Positions 43,614 through 53,506 are shown, numbered from the stretch's first letter. The stretch: 64,000 nucleotides of DNA from Pedobacter caeni (GCF_900129215.1 NZ_FQUQ01000001.1:186001-250000), one strand, 5' to 3'. Notes: generated by a model from the sequence alone, not told the origin. Numbers and translations: made by a program.

Positions 43614-46600
43614 ATGAATAAAACGCTACTTATATACAGTTGCTGTCTGTGCTGGCTTCTGATGGGCCTTACTTTTAGCGCATCTGCGCAAACCGATGTA
43701 ACCGTAAGGGGAATCGTTAAAGACAGTATTGGTGGGATTCCTGCAGCAACAGTAAGACATGCCGAATCAAAAAACGGTGTATCTACCGATCAGGAAGGCC
43801 GATATAGCATAAAGGTTCCTAAAAGCTCAAAGCTGGTCTTTTCATTTGTAGGCTATAAATCAAAAACGATTTCCGTTGCCGATTATAAACCGAATCCGGA
43901 TGGTATTTATTTAATCTCTGTGGTGTTGTCACCAGACGACAGCTCACTGGATGAGGTCACTGTAGTGGGCTTCGGAACTCAAAAGAAAGCGAGCGTGGTC
44001 AGTTCCATCGTCTCGATTAATCCGAAAGAGCTGAAAGGACCAACCAGTAACCTGACCACCATGCTTGCGGGGAGGGTAGCCGGTATGGTAGCCTATCAGC
44101 GAAGCGGAGAACCGGGTGGCGACAATGCCAATTTCTTTATCCGTGGATTGGGAAGTTTCGGTGCCGGAAAACAGGATCCCTTAATTCTGATTGATGGTAT
44201 TGAATCCAGCAACAACGATATGGCACGTTTACAGCCTGATGATATCGCTTCATTTAACGTTCTTAAAGATGCAACGGCTTCTGCTGTTTACGGTGCCCGT
44301 GGCGCCAATGGGGTGATTTTAATCATCACCAAATCAGGGATTGACGGGAGAACAAAATTCAGCTTCAGAACGGAAACTTCCTTATCGGGTAATTCCCGGA
44401 ACTTCCGCTTTGCAGACAACATCTCTTATATGAAAATGGCAAATGAAGCCTCCCTAACCAGAAATCCCTTAGCCATCCTTCCATATTTACAGACTAAAAT
44501 TGATGCTACCGCAGCAGGCGAAAATGAATTGCTCTATCCAAATAACAACTGGATTGACCTTTTGATTAAAGATAAGACCATAAACAGCAGATACAACATC
44601 AGTGCAACAGGAGGAAGTGCAAAGGCACGCTATTATGTTGCCGGTACCTATAATGTAGACAATGGGGTCTTGAAAGTTGATCAGCTGAACAATTTCAACA
44701 GCAACATCAAGATGAAAAATTATTCGATCCGGTCCAACGTCAACTTAAACATCACTGCAACTACAGAGGCCATCATCAGGGTCTATGGCCAGTTTGATGA
44801 TTACCGGGGGCCGGTTGGTGGCAGAGACGAGAATGGTAACCGCATCAATGGGGGAGAGAAGATCTTCCGTCAGGCAATCGGCTCAAATCCCGTGATGTTT
44901 CCGGCAGTATATCCTGCTGCTTATTCTCCATTTACCAAACACCCGCTGTTTGGGAATGCCAGAACAATCGGGGATGGAACCTACATTAACCCTTATGCAG
45001 AAATGGTAAAGGGCTACGAAGACAGAAATGCTTCCACCCTCCAGACGCAACTGGAACTGAAACAGGATTTGAATTTCTTTGCCAGTGGATTGAGTGCGAG
45101 GATGATGGCTTATGCACGCAGGTATTCATTTTTCAATGTCAGCAGGCAATACAGTCCATTTTATTATTCTTCGAATGTTCAGCCAGACGGACAGATCAGG
45201 TTAGCTGCACTTAATGATGGTGGAATAGGATCATTAGTACCAGTGGGTACAGAATATTTAAGCTATGGTGAGGGGGATAAAGAGCTCAATTCTACTTTTT
45301 ATGTGGAAACTGCCCTGAATTATAACCGGACATTCCATGAAAAACACGCGGTTACCGGAATGGTCATCTCCACGATGAGAAATTACCTTTCAGGAAATGC
45401 AGGTTCCTTACAACGTTCCTTACCTTCCAGGAATCTGGGCCTTTCGGGTAGGGCTACTTATGGCTATGACAACCGTTACCTGGCTGAATTTAGCTTTGGT
45501 TATAATGGTTCTGAACGTTTTGCAGACAAAAACAGATACGGATTTTTCCCTTCTTTCGGACTTGGCTATGTGGTGTCCAATGCAAAGTTTTTTGAACCGC
45601 TTAAATCATTTGTGACCAGTATGAAACTGCGGGCAACCTACGGATTGGCCGGGAATGATCAGATTGGAAAATCGGAGGACAGATTTTTCTATCTCTCAGA
45701 AGTCGACATGAACGATGGCACCTATGGCGCAAGGTTTGGCGAACTTTTAGAAGGATATAGAAACGGAATTTCGCTATCCAGATATGCCAATAACCTCATC
45801 ACCTGGGAGCGCTCCAGACAGATCAACTTTGCACTTGATTTTAACATAAAAAATGCACTTGATGTAACCTTTGAAGTATACCGGAATACCAGGTCAAATA
45901 TCCTGACTGAACGTACCTTTTTACCTTCAAGTATGGGACTGCAAGCTCCTGTCAGGGCAAATACGAATAAAATGCAGAGCCAGGGTGTAGACATCTCCCT
46001 GAATTACAATAAGAGTTTCGGCGATGGAATGTACCTTCAGGGAAGGGGTAATTTCACCTATGCAAACAACAAGATCTTGGTCTATGATGAGCCGGCTTTT
46101 TCGGATAAGGAAGCCTATAGGTATCATGTAGGACGTCCTTCTGCACAACGTTTCGGTTACATCGCAGAGCGTCTCTTTACTGATGATCAGGAAGCCATGA
46201 ACTCTCCCCAGCAGTTTGGTGCAGTAGCAGGAGTGGATTACCGTGGTGGGGACATCAAATACCGTGATGTTAACCAGGATGGGGTCATCAGTGATGCGGA
46301 TATGGTCCCTTTAGGCCTTCCTGAGTCACCGGAAATCATTTATGGTTTTGGTGGAACATTTGGATTCAAAGGTTTTGATTTGAGTGCCTTTTTCCAGGGA
46401 TCCGCACGCTCTTCCTTTTTTATCGACTCAGAAAGAATCGCCCCTTTTGTTTTCAGAAGTGGAAATCAGAATGGCCTGTTAGATGTCATCAAAGAAAGTT
46501 ACTGGTCGGAAGAGAACCGTAATATTTATGCATTGTGGCCAAGATTAAGCGAGAATCTGGTGCCCAATAATATCAAGACCTCTACATGGTGGATGCGCAA

Positions 46601-46817
46601 TGGGTCCTTTTTAAGATTGAAGACGGTCGAACTGGGCTATTCCCTAAAAGACAAGACCGCAAAAAGACTGGGACTGTCCAGTCTCCGGATGTATGTAAAC
46701 TCTTCAAATCTCGCCGCCCTTAGCAGTTTCAAACTATGGGATCCGGAGATGGGTGGAAGAGGATTGGGATACCCCATCCAGGTGGTATATAACATTGGTA
46801 TCAACGTAGAACTTTAA
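43614..46817 (+). CDS. SusC/RagA-family TonB-dependent receptor (second PUL)
   Basis: 1067 residues. Signal peptide (LLMGLTFSASAQ, cleavage near 26), carboxypeptidase-regulatory-like domain at about 28-105 (VRGIVKDSIGGIPAATVRHA, VSTDQEGRYSIKVPKSSKLV), the SusC motif VTVVGFGTQKKA, plug (LAGRVAGMVAYQRSGEPGGD, FFIRGLGSFG, DPLILIDGIE, FNVLKDATASAVYGARGANG) and barrel. There is no STN domain, so it signals through HTCS rather than a sigma factor. It imports glycan fragments with the SusD that follows after 6 bases. A short frame at 43544-43621 overlaps its start. Confidence 0.96.
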   Translation: MNKTLLIYSCCLCWLLMGLTFSASAQTDVTVRGIVKDSIGGIPAATVRHAESKNGVSTDQEGRYSIKVPKSSKLVFSFVGYKSKTISVADYKPNPDGIYLISVVLSPDDSSLDEVTVVGFGTQKKASVVSSIVSINPKELKGPTSNLTTMLAGRVAGMVAYQRSGEPGGDNANFFIRGLGSFGAGKQDPLILIDGIESSNNDMARLQPDDIASFNVLKDATASAVYGARGANGVILIITKSGIDGRTKFSFRTETSLSGNSRNFRFADNISYMKMANEASLTRNPLAILPYLQTKIDATAAGENELLYPNNNWIDLLIKDKTINSRYNISATGGSAKARYYVAGTYNVDNGVLKVDQLNNFNSNIKMKNYSIRSNVNLNITATTEAIIRVYGQFDDYRGPVGGRDENGNRINGGEKIFRQAIGSNPVMFPAVYPAAYSPFTKHPLFGNARTIGDGTYINPYAEMVKGYEDRNASTLQTQLELKQDLNFFASGLSARMMAYARRYSFFNVSRQYSPFYYSSNVQPDGQIRLAALNDGGIGSLVPVGTEYLSYGEGDKELNSTFYVETALNYNRTFHEKHAVTGMVISTMRNYLSGNAGSLQRSLPSRNLGLSGRATYGYDNRYLAEFSFGYNGSERFADKNRYGFFPSFGLGYVVSNAKFFEPLKSFVTSMKLRATYGLAGNDQIGKSEDRFFYLSEVDMNDGTYGARFGELLEGYRNGISLSRYANNLITWERSRQINFALDFNIKNALDVTFEVYRNTRSNILTERTFLPSSMGLQAPVRANTNKMQSQGVDISLNYNKSFGDGMYLQGRGNFTYANNKILVYDEPAFSDKEAYRYHVGRPSAQRFGYIAERLFTDDQEAMNSPQQFGAVAGVDYRGGDIKYRDVNQDGVISDADMVPLGLPESPEIIYGFGGTFGFKGFDLSAFFQGSARSSFFIDSERIAPFVFRSGNQNGLLDVIKESYWSEENRNIYALWPRLSENLVPNNIKTSTWWMRNGSFLRLKTVELGYSLKDKTAKRLGLSSLRMYVNSSNLAALSSFKLWDPEMGGRGLGYPIQVVYNIGINVEL

Positions 46818-46823
46818 GAAAAC

Positions 46824-48800
46824 ATGAATAATCTAAACCTAAATAAAGCCAGCAAAATACGTCCTTATCTGATGATAAGCGTATTGTTGATGACGGTGTT
46901 CTCTTCCTGCAAGAAATACCTGGACATCATACCGGACAATATTCCAACTATCGATAATGCTTTTACCTTGCGCAACGAGGCAGAAAAGTACCTGTATACC
47001 TGCTATTCCTATCTTCCCAGAGATGGCGATCCTACCTTTAATATCGGTTATATGGCCGGAGATGAGGTCTGGATCCCTTATGATCAAAGGGAATTTGGGC
47101 CAAATGCATGGCAGATTGCCAGGGGTTCTCAGAATGCAGCTGAACCTTATGCCGATGCCTGGAGCTCCAGAAGAGGAGGCGGTGGTCCTCAGAACAATCA
47201 GGGAGTCGGATTTTACGGACTATTCACAGGGATCCGTAATTGCAATATCTTTTTAGAAAACGTGAAAAATCCGGCTAAAGTTTTAGACCTCAGACAGGAT
47301 GAAAGAGAGCGATGGATCGCAGAAGTTCAGTTCTTAAAAGCCTATTATCACTTCTATTTGATGCGGATGTATGGCCCCATTCCACTGGTAAAAACTAACA
47401 TAGACATCAGTGCTTCTGAAAACGATGTTCGGGTAAAAAGAATGCCTTTCGACGAATGTGTGAGTTACATCACCAGCCTGCTGGACTCATCGGCAGCAGT
47501 TCTGCCTGTAATCATTGGCGACCGTGGGTCGGAGCTTGGCCGCATCACCAAACCAATTGCTTTGGCCGTCAAGGCTAAGGTTTTGCTGATGGCAGCAAGT
47601 CCGTTGTTTAACGGAAATACTGAGTATACCGGATTCCGGGATCAGGATGGAGTCAGTCTTTTTAATGCCACTTACGATGCCAATAAATGGAAGTTAGCTG
47701 CCGATGCTGCTAAAGCGGCGATTGAATCTGCAACTACCGCAGGTTTCAAGCTATATGAATTTCCTGCAACTGCTTTTAAACTTTCCGACACCACCAAAAG
47801 GCAAATGTCCATCCGCAATGCACTCACCGAAAGATGGAATGCGGAACATGTATGGGCGAACCCTAACTCTTTAGCAGCAGAAGGTTTACAGAGAAATGCA
47901 ATGGCGAGAATCAATACCAATATAGGTGTTGGTACGGCCAGACAACAATTGAGTGTGCCCATAAAAATTGCGGAGCAGTTTTATACCGTAAATGGTGTTC
48001 CGATAAATGAAGATAAAACCCTGAATTTTAACAACAAATACACTTTAAGAACGGCTATCAGAAGGGAGCGCTTTCATATCAAACAGGGCTATACCACCGC
48101 CCGCCTCAATTTCGACAGAGAGCCCAGGTTCTATGCTGATCTTGGATTTGATGGAGGCGTATGGTATAAGTACGATAGTCCTACGAGTTCAGATTCAGCA
48201 ACTTATGTGCTGGAAGGGAAATCCGTTCAGCTTGCCGGTGCCAACAACTACGGCTGGTATAACGAAACGGGTTATTTCATTAAAAAGGTGGTAGACTGGA
48301 ACATGGCAAGTACCTCATCCAATATTTCCTACCGTACCTATCCATGGCCACAGATCAGACTGGCAGACCTTTACCTGATGTATGCGGAAGCTTTAAATGA
48401 AACCCTTTCTTCGCCAGATGCAGAGGTTTACGAATATATCAACCGCATCCGGAAACGGGCGGGCTTACTGGATGTTCAAAAGGCATGGATGGATTATTCA
48501 ACCAATCCTACAAAATTCGGTAACCAGGCAGGAATGCGTGAAATCATCCATCAGGAGCGCTTAATTGAGCTGGCTTTTGAAGGCAGCCGCTATTGGGATA
48601 TCCTGAGATGGAAAAAAGCCACAGAAATGTTCAATCAAAACATTACCGGATGGAGTGTTTCGCAGGGTACAGAACAGGAATATTATAAAGTCAGGACCAT
48701 CTATCCTCAGAGTTTTATTGCACCAAGAGATTACCTGTGGCCGATCAGGACTTATGACATTACAGTTAACCCAAAACTGACGCAAAACCCCGGATGGTAG
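46824..48800 (+). CDS. SusD/RagB-family lipoprotein (second PUL)
   Basis: 658 residues, longer than the 542 and 565 of the other two. Lipobox FSSC (Cys29) followed by KKYLDIIPDN. SusD features: FTLRNEAEKYLYTCYSYLP, GIRNCNIFLENV, QFLKAYYHFYLMRMYGPIPL, GRITKPIALAVKAKVLLMAA, YPWPQIRLADLYLMYAEALN, HQERLIELAFEGSRYWDILR and a terminal TQNPGW. The extra length is spread over loops (for example around 285-340 and 430-490), which often shape the ligand site. It is co-transcribed with susC. Confidence 0.96.
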   Translation: MNNLNLNKASKIRPYLMISVLLMTVFSSCKKYLDIIPDNIPTIDNAFTLRNEAEKYLYTCYSYLPRDGDPTFNIGYMAGDEVWIPYDQREFGPNAWQIARGSQNAAEPYADAWSSRRGGGGPQNNQGVGFYGLFTGIRNCNIFLENVKNPAKVLDLRQDERERWIAEVQFLKAYYHFYLMRMYGPIPLVKTNIDISASENDVRVKRMPFDECVSYITSLLDSSAAVLPVIIGDRGSELGRITKPIALAVKAKVLLMAASPLFNGNTEYTGFRDQDGVSLFNATYDANKWKLAADAAKAAIESATTAGFKLYEFPATAFKLSDTTKRQMSIRNALTERWNAEHVWANPNSLAAEGLQRNAMARINTNIGVGTARQQLSVPIKIAEQFYTVNGVPINEDKTLNFNNKYTLRTAIRRERFHIKQGYTTARLNFDREPRFYADLGFDGGVWYKYDSPTSSDSATYVLEGKSVQLAGANNYGWYNETGYFIKKVVDWNMASTSSNISYRTYPWPQIRLADLYLMYAEALNETLSSPDAEVYEYINRIRKRAGLLDVQKAWMDYSTNPTKFGNQAGMREIIHQERLIELAFEGSRYWDILRWKKATEMFNQNITGWSVSQGTEQEYYKVRTIYPQSFIAPRDYLWPIRTYDITVNPKLTQNPGW

Positions 48801-48817
48801 TAATTAAATTAAAGAAC

Positions 48818-50020
48818 ATGAGAAGTAATTATATGATAAAATTGGTTGCCGTTTTAATGGGACTGATTGTACTTAATCAAGGTTGTAAAGAAGACCAGAT
48901 ACTGCCTTTAACCGACAACCAAACCCCGCCAGGGGTGGTTTCGAACATCGCCGTGGAAAATGGTCCTGGAAAAGCTAAAATCAGCTATTCCTTGCCAAAT
49001 GAAAAAGACCTGTTATACGTTAAAGCAGTCTACACCCTCAACAGTGGAAAGGAGTATGAGGTCAAGTCATCGATTTACAACAGCTCACTGGAAGTGGTTG
49101 GTTTCGGGGATACGGATGAGCATGTGGTTAAACTTTATTCGGTAAACCGCAGTGAAGTGGCTTCCACACCGGTGGAGGTTAAAGTAAAACCTCAGGAGAA
49201 CGCCATCTGGTCTGTATACCGGAGCCTGGGGGTGATCGCCGATTTTGCAGGTATAAAACTGACCGCAAAGAATACCTTTCAGTCTGACCTGGCCATTGAG
49301 GTGATGGTGCAGAAAGATGGAAAATATGTTCCCAGTGCAAAAAACATTTACACCAAGGTGGTGGATATTGATCAGTCTGTACGTGGCTTTGATACGGTGT
49401 CACAGAAGTTTGCCATTACGATCAGAGACCGCTGGTTGAACTATAGCGATACCTTATTTGCTACACTTAAGCCTTTATATGAGACGGCACTCCCTAAAGC
49501 AGATTACCGCCCGATTACCTTACCTACAGATGCAACACAGGAATATACTTCCACCAGTCTGAGCTATATGTGGGATGGAAATATTATGGACTGGCCGAGA
49601 ATATCACTGACTAAAACGACCATATTAACCCCTCAATGGGTGACTTTTGATCTTGGTAAACCGGCCACACTGAGCAGAATCATGATCTGGGATTACCCGG
49701 AATACCTGAACGCCGGAAGAACCTATTATTATGGTGGCGGCGTCAATCAGTTTGAAATATGGGGTTCTGATAACCCACCCAGTGATGGCAGTTTTAACAA
49801 CTGGACCTTAATGGGGACTTTTCAGGCTAAAAAACCTTCAGGAAGTGCCTATGGTGTGCAGACAGGAGAAGACTATGCTGCTGCAAATGCAGGATTCAGC
49901 TACAGCCTCAAAATCGGTGCGCCTAAAGTGAGGTATCTCCGCATTAAGAACAATAAAAACTGGCAGGGTACCACTTTTATGTCTGTTGCTGAAGTGCAGG
50001 TATATGGCGATCCAAGATAG
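48818..50020 (+). CDS. DUF4959/DUF5126/DUF5000-type surface lipoprotein
   Basis: 400 residues from ATG 48818, 17 bases after the susD stop; a longer frame from 48794 overlaps susD and delays the lipobox, so it is not preferred. Lipobox NQGC (Cys23). Three modules are seen: an N-terminal Ig-like part (PPGVVSNIAVENGPGKAKIS), a middle beta module to about 225, and a discoidin-like C-terminal part at about 240-400 (SYMWDGNIMDWP, PQWVTFDLGKPATLSRIMIW, FEIWGSDNPPSDGSFNNWTL, VRYLRIKNNKNW, AEVQVYG). It is probably a surface glycan-binding protein of this PUL. Its relative is cut at 1-498. Confidence 0.88.
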   Translation: MRSNYMIKLVAVLMGLIVLNQGCKEDQILPLTDNQTPPGVVSNIAVENGPGKAKISYSLPNEKDLLYVKAVYTLNSGKEYEVKSSIYNSSLEVVGFGDTDEHVVKLYSVNRSEVASTPVEVKVKPQENAIWSVYRSLGVIADFAGIKLTAKNTFQSDLAIEVMVQKDGKYVPSAKNIYTKVVDIDQSVRGFDTVSQKFAITIRDRWLNYSDTLFATLKPLYETALPKADYRPITLPTDATQEYTSTSLSYMWDGNIMDWPRISLTKTTILTPQWVTFDLGKPATLSRIMIWDYPEYLNAGRTYYYGGGVNQFEIWGSDNPPSDGSFNNWTLMGTFQAKKPSGSAYGVQTGEDYAAANAGFSYSLKIGAPKVRYLRIKNNKNWQGTTFMSVAEVQVYGDPR

Positions 50021-50049
50021 TTAATGACCCAAAATTTAATCCTATAAAG

Positions 50050-51303
50050 ATGAAACATATGATATTAAATTGCCTGTTTAAACATCCCGGTTTATTCCTG
50101 TTGGCAATGATGACACTGTCCCTTGCTTCCTGCGAAAAAGCGGATAAATACAAAGAATTCGTTAAAGACGGGGAGATTTCCTATATCGGCAAACTGGACT
50201 CTGTGAAAGTATATTCGGGAAAGAACAGGGTGATGTTAAAAGGCATGATTACCTCAGACCCTAAAATTGTAGCATGCAAGATCTTCTGGAACAATCAAAA
50301 AGATTCTTTAGTCATCCCCGTAACTAAAGAAATGATCTCAGATACCATTCACAGGTTTGTCAACATTGCCAATGAAGGTTTTCAGAACTTTGTGATTTAT
50401 ACCTATGATGCAGCAGGGAACCGCTCCATCCCGGTAAATGCCTCCGGCCGGACCTATGGCAGCAGGTACCAGAGCGGATTGATCAACAGGGATATCAGTG
50501 CAGCTAAAACCGACGAAACCACAGGCGTCACTACGGTTGATTTCCTGGGAATGGACCGGTTAACAGGGGTGTTTGCTACGGATATTACATATACAAAGCT
50601 CAACAATCAATCCGCAACCATCAGGATCCCTATAGATTCTTCCAGGATCTCTTTAAGAGATTTCAAATACGGTTCAACGATAAACTACAAAACGCTGTTT
50701 TTACCAGACACGATCAGTGTAGATACTTTCTATTCTGCGGTCAGCACAAAACAGATCGTTGCACCCGCATTTATAAAGATCAATGTAACCAATACTTATC
50801 TTAAGAATGCAGGCGCTAATTTTTCAAGATCTGTATGGGATAATTCCAGATGGGGCTTACTGGCCGACTGGACCACCAGCGCGGGAGCAAAAAATGTAAA
50901 CAATACTTACGGCAGTTATGAGCTCAGAAACGGATCCGTTGGGATGATTTCCTTTGAAGCGGGATGGGGACTTCCGGCGATTACCGATGCGCTGATTTAT
51001 CAAACGGTAACCCTGCCCGCAGGTACCTATTCTTTTGAAGCTAACGGCCTTGATCAGAATTCAGGAGGAACGAGGTATATCGCAGTAGCGGCAGGTAGTG
51101 CATTGCCATTGGTAGCCAATATTCCAGGAGCTGCAATCAAATATGTAACCTTAAACCCACAACCCGCTACGGCCACAGTGAAGCTGGAGTTTACCTTAAC
51201 CCAAACCACTCAGGTGTCGATCGGTTTTGCTGCCACCATGCCGGCAACCGGCCTGTACACCAAAATTGGAAATGTTCGCCTTTACACCGTTCAGAACCTG
51301 TAA
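50050..51303 (+). CDS. DUF4998-type lipoprotein with DUF5013-like C-terminal domain
   Basis: 417 residues. Lipobox SLASC (Cys28). Residues about 35-240 are the DUF4998 module also present at 523-1629 (DPKIVACKIFWNNQKDSLVI, RFVNIANEGFQNFVIYTYDA, YKTLFLPDTISVDTFY). The C-terminal 150 residues are a different beta sandwich (VWDNSRWGLLADWTTS, GWGLPAITDALIYQTVTLPA, GTYSFEANGLDQNSGGTRYI, IGNVRLYTV), of DUF5013 or CBM-like type. It follows the DUF5000-type gene by 29 bases and is probably another surface glycan binder. Confidence 0.82.
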   Translation: MKHMILNCLFKHPGLFLLAMMTLSLASCEKADKYKEFVKDGEISYIGKLDSVKVYSGKNRVMLKGMITSDPKIVACKIFWNNQKDSLVIPVTKEMISDTIHRFVNIANEGFQNFVIYTYDAAGNRSIPVNASGRTYGSRYQSGLINRDISAAKTDETTGVTTVDFLGMDRLTGVFATDITYTKLNNQSATIRIPIDSSRISLRDFKYGSTINYKTLFLPDTISVDTFYSAVSTKQIVAPAFIKINVTNTYLKNAGANFSRSVWDNSRWGLLADWTTSAGAKNVNNTYGSYELRNGSVGMISFEAGWGLPAITDALIYQTVTLPAGTYSFEANGLDQNSGGTRYIAVAAGSALPLVANIPGAAIKYVTLNPQPATATVKLEFTLTQTTQVSIGFAATMPATGLYTKIGNVRLYTVQNL

Positions 51304-51405
51304 TATGTCCTGAATCAAAAGACCTGGCAGTTCCCCATGTTCAGCAAAGCAGCTGATGAACTGCCAGGCTTTTATTTTAAAAATCAATCTCCTTATTTAT
51401 CCATT

Positions 51406-52251
51406 ATGCTCAGCAAAAAAATGTATTTAATCATTTTGTTGTCCTTGCTTTTCTGTAAACAGGAAAATGCAATTGCACAGCAACCACAGCAACAGCAACA
51501 ACAACATGCAATGATGCCAGGATCAGCCAGTCCCCAAAACGCGGTTGTTTTACTGGACTCCACATCATTTAACAGTCAGACTAAATTTGAAACACTCTGG
51601 AACATGTTTTATCCCTGGGGCAGAGACCACAACGGCTCAGCAAGGATGTACAAGGAGCAGGTGTCCATCATTCCCGGAGGGGTGCTTCAGATTACCGCAA
51701 AACGTCATGAAGCCTGGGAGGGGAAGAGCACCTCTGATCCTAAACTCAGGATATTTTACCATTCAGGAGCAGTCCATCTGAAAGAGAAAATAACGGTCAG
51801 CGAAAACAAACCCCGCTGGGTCATTAGTGGTGATTTTCAGGTCCCCTCGACCCCGGGAACATGGCCCGCATTCTGGATCACAGGTGCTGCAAGCTGGCCT
51901 CCGGAGAGCGACATTATGGAGTTTAAAGGAACAGATACGACCTGGCAAAATACCGCAACCGGACCGGATTGGAAACACCTGTCCTGGCAAAATAAGCTCT
52001 CGGCAGTGCCCAAACCCCAGGATTGGCACAATTACAAAATTGAAATGAAAAAGATCTCCTCCACAGCGGTCAGCATCGAATATTTTATCGATGGGCTCAG
52101 GACCGACACGCATCTGGCAAACTTTGTAGGCAAACCTTTCTGGCTGATCATAAATATGCAGATGGAAGGGGATAGTGGTACCGCTGGTAAGTCTTTGCAA
52201 ACAGCGGAGATGAGAGGGAGAAATATCTATGTAGCAGCCTATTCTAATTAA
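51406..52251 (+). CDS. GH16-family endo-glycosidase (putative beta-galactanase or beta-glucanase)
   Basis: 281 residues from ATG 51406; the frame is open from 51337 but only 51406 gives a signal peptide (YLIILLSLLFCKQENAIAQ). A Gln-rich linker follows (QQPQQQQQQ, about 25-33). The GH16 active-site motif ExDxxE is seen as PPESDIMEFKG (Glu167 nucleophile, Asp169, Glu172 acid/base), preceded by GTWPAFWITG and followed by WHNYKIEMKK, IEYFIDG and FWLIINMQMEG. GH16 covers laminarinases, agarases and endo-beta-1,3-galactanases; the arabinose-rich setting favours galactan, but this is inference. It is 103 bases after the DUF4998 gene in the same operon. Confidence 0.85.
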   Translation: MLSKKMYLIILLSLLFCKQENAIAQQPQQQQQQHAMMPGSASPQNAVVLLDSTSFNSQTKFETLWNMFYPWGRDHNGSARMYKEQVSIIPGGVLQITAKRHEAWEGKSTSDPKLRIFYHSGAVHLKEKITVSENKPRWVISGDFQVPSTPGTWPAFWITGAASWPPESDIMEFKGTDTTWQNTATGPDWKHLSWQNKLSAVPKPQDWHNYKIEMKKISSTAVSIEYFIDGLRTDTHLANFVGKPFWLIINMQMEGDSGTAGKSLQTAEMRGRNIYVAAYSN

Positions 52252-52267
52252 ATCATTAATAAATATT

Positions 52268-53506
52268 ATGAAAACTAAATCTTTGATATTCAGCATTGTA
52301 GTTTTATCAGTTGTAAGTGCTGGCTGCGAAAAGGCAGCGGTTCCTGCAACAAAGGAAATTGAAAGCCCGGTATCGGTTACAGCCAAAATTCCAACCTTAA
52401 CTACTGCTGCATTTAGTAGTGTTACCACCGTATCGGCCATCACCGGAGGAATGGTATCCGCTAATGGCGGAGCCTCCGTTACAGAAAGAGGAATATGTTA
52501 TGGGCTTAAACCTAATCCAACCATAGCCGAGCTGGTGGTGACGCCCAGCAGTGTGTCTGGTTCAGGTGAATTTGTTGCCAGGCTGACCGGCTTAACCGCT
52601 TCCACAAAATATTATGTCCGGGCCTTCGCCAAAAATAGTGTAGGGGTTGCTTATGGTAACGAAATCGAACTGAATACGGCTAATGTAGCTGGTGCCACTT
52701 TTACGTTTACACCGATGTTTATCATCGGATCAACCCTGGCGGCAACAGATGTAGAAGTGCTGACAGACGGGGGGAATGCAGTGACCGAAAAAGGAATTTG
52801 CTGGGGTACTTCCGTTAATCCAACAACGGCTGATCATAAGTTGAAACACAATAGTACAGGGACAGGTAAATTCCGGACAATGATCAAAGGCTTGAGCGAG
52901 AAAACAGATTACCATGTCAGGGCATATGCCATCAACGCCAGTGGCGTTACTTACAGCGATGATGTTACTTTTAAAACCAGGCCTGCAGGAAAAATGACTT
53001 ACACTTTTAACAAAGCCCAGAATCCTACCGCAGAGCAATTGGCTGCCTACGACCGTCTGCAAATGCCTGTTGACAGCGCTACCTGGTACATCAATAACTT
53101 CAGTTCCACTACAAAACACGTTTACCTCAATTACGACCCGGGAGTGCCAACTGCAGATGCCAATAATGAAGGCTGGATGAGATTTGGGGCAAGTACCGGT
53201 GTGCAGAACATCAGGACCATGCTGCACGAAATGAACCATACCCTGGGAACCGGAACTTCTTCCTGGTGGACAGGGAAAATTGTGGGGGGCAAATATCAGG
53301 GGCAACATGTAAATGCATTGCTGAAGAAAATTCAGAACAGCAGTGCAGATGTGCAGTTGAGTGGCGACAGTCAGCATTGGTGGCCATATGGTTTGAACCA
53401 AAATTCAGAGGTTACTTCCAGCTGGGATTATGTGTACAACTGTCTGATTATCGAAGCGATGAGAAAAGACGGAATGACCACCTATAGCGGTGCATATACC
53501 CCCTGA
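52268..53506 (+). CDS. Lipoprotein with two fibronectin-like repeats and a zincin-type (HExxH) domain
   Basis: 412 residues. Lipobox VSAGC (Cys20). Two repeats of about 95 residues follow (FSSVTTVSAITGG, VTERGICYGLKPNPT, YYVRAFAKNSVGVAYGNEI; and then VLTDGGNAVTEKGICWG, YHVRAYAINASGVTYSDDV). The C-terminal 170 residues contain MLHEMNHTLGTG (His320, Glu321, His324), an HExxH zinc-protease-like motif, then DSQHWWPYGLNQNSE around His370, a possible further ligand. Similar modules occur, as far as I recall, in secreted multi-domain carbohydrate-associated proteins; the reaction is not known to me. It is 16 bases after the GH16 gene and ends the PUL. Confidence 0.75.
   Translation: MKTKSLIFSIVVLSVVSAGCEKAAVPATKEIESPVSVTAKIPTLTTAAFSSVTTVSAITGGMVSANGGASVTERGICYGLKPNPTIAELVVTPSSVSGSGEFVARLTGLTASTKYYVRAFAKNSVGVAYGNEIELNTANVAGATFTFTPMFIIGSTLAATDVEVLTDGGNAVTEKGICWGTSVNPTTADHKLKHNSTGTGKFRTMIKGLSEKTDYHVRAYAINASGVTYSDDVTFKTRPAGKMTYTFNKAQNPTAEQLAAYDRLQMPVDSATWYINNFSSTTKHVYLNYDPGVPTADANNEGWMRFGASTGVQNIRTMLHEMNHTLGTGTSSWWTGKIVGGKYQGQHVNALLKKIQNSSADVQLSGDSQHWWPYGLNQNSEVTSSWDYVYNCLIIEAMRKDGMTTYSGAYTP

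Noticed and set aside
51478..51508. CAA-rich stretch coding for poly-Gln as a microsatellite
   Set aside because: It mixes CAG, CAA and CCA codons and is in frame as a linker after the GH16 signal peptide, so it is treated as part of the protein.
51763..52443. 226-codon minus-strand frame across the GH16/zincin gene junction
   Set aside because: It runs antisense through the GH16 active-site region and the start of the next gene; both plus-strand genes have clear signals and motifs.
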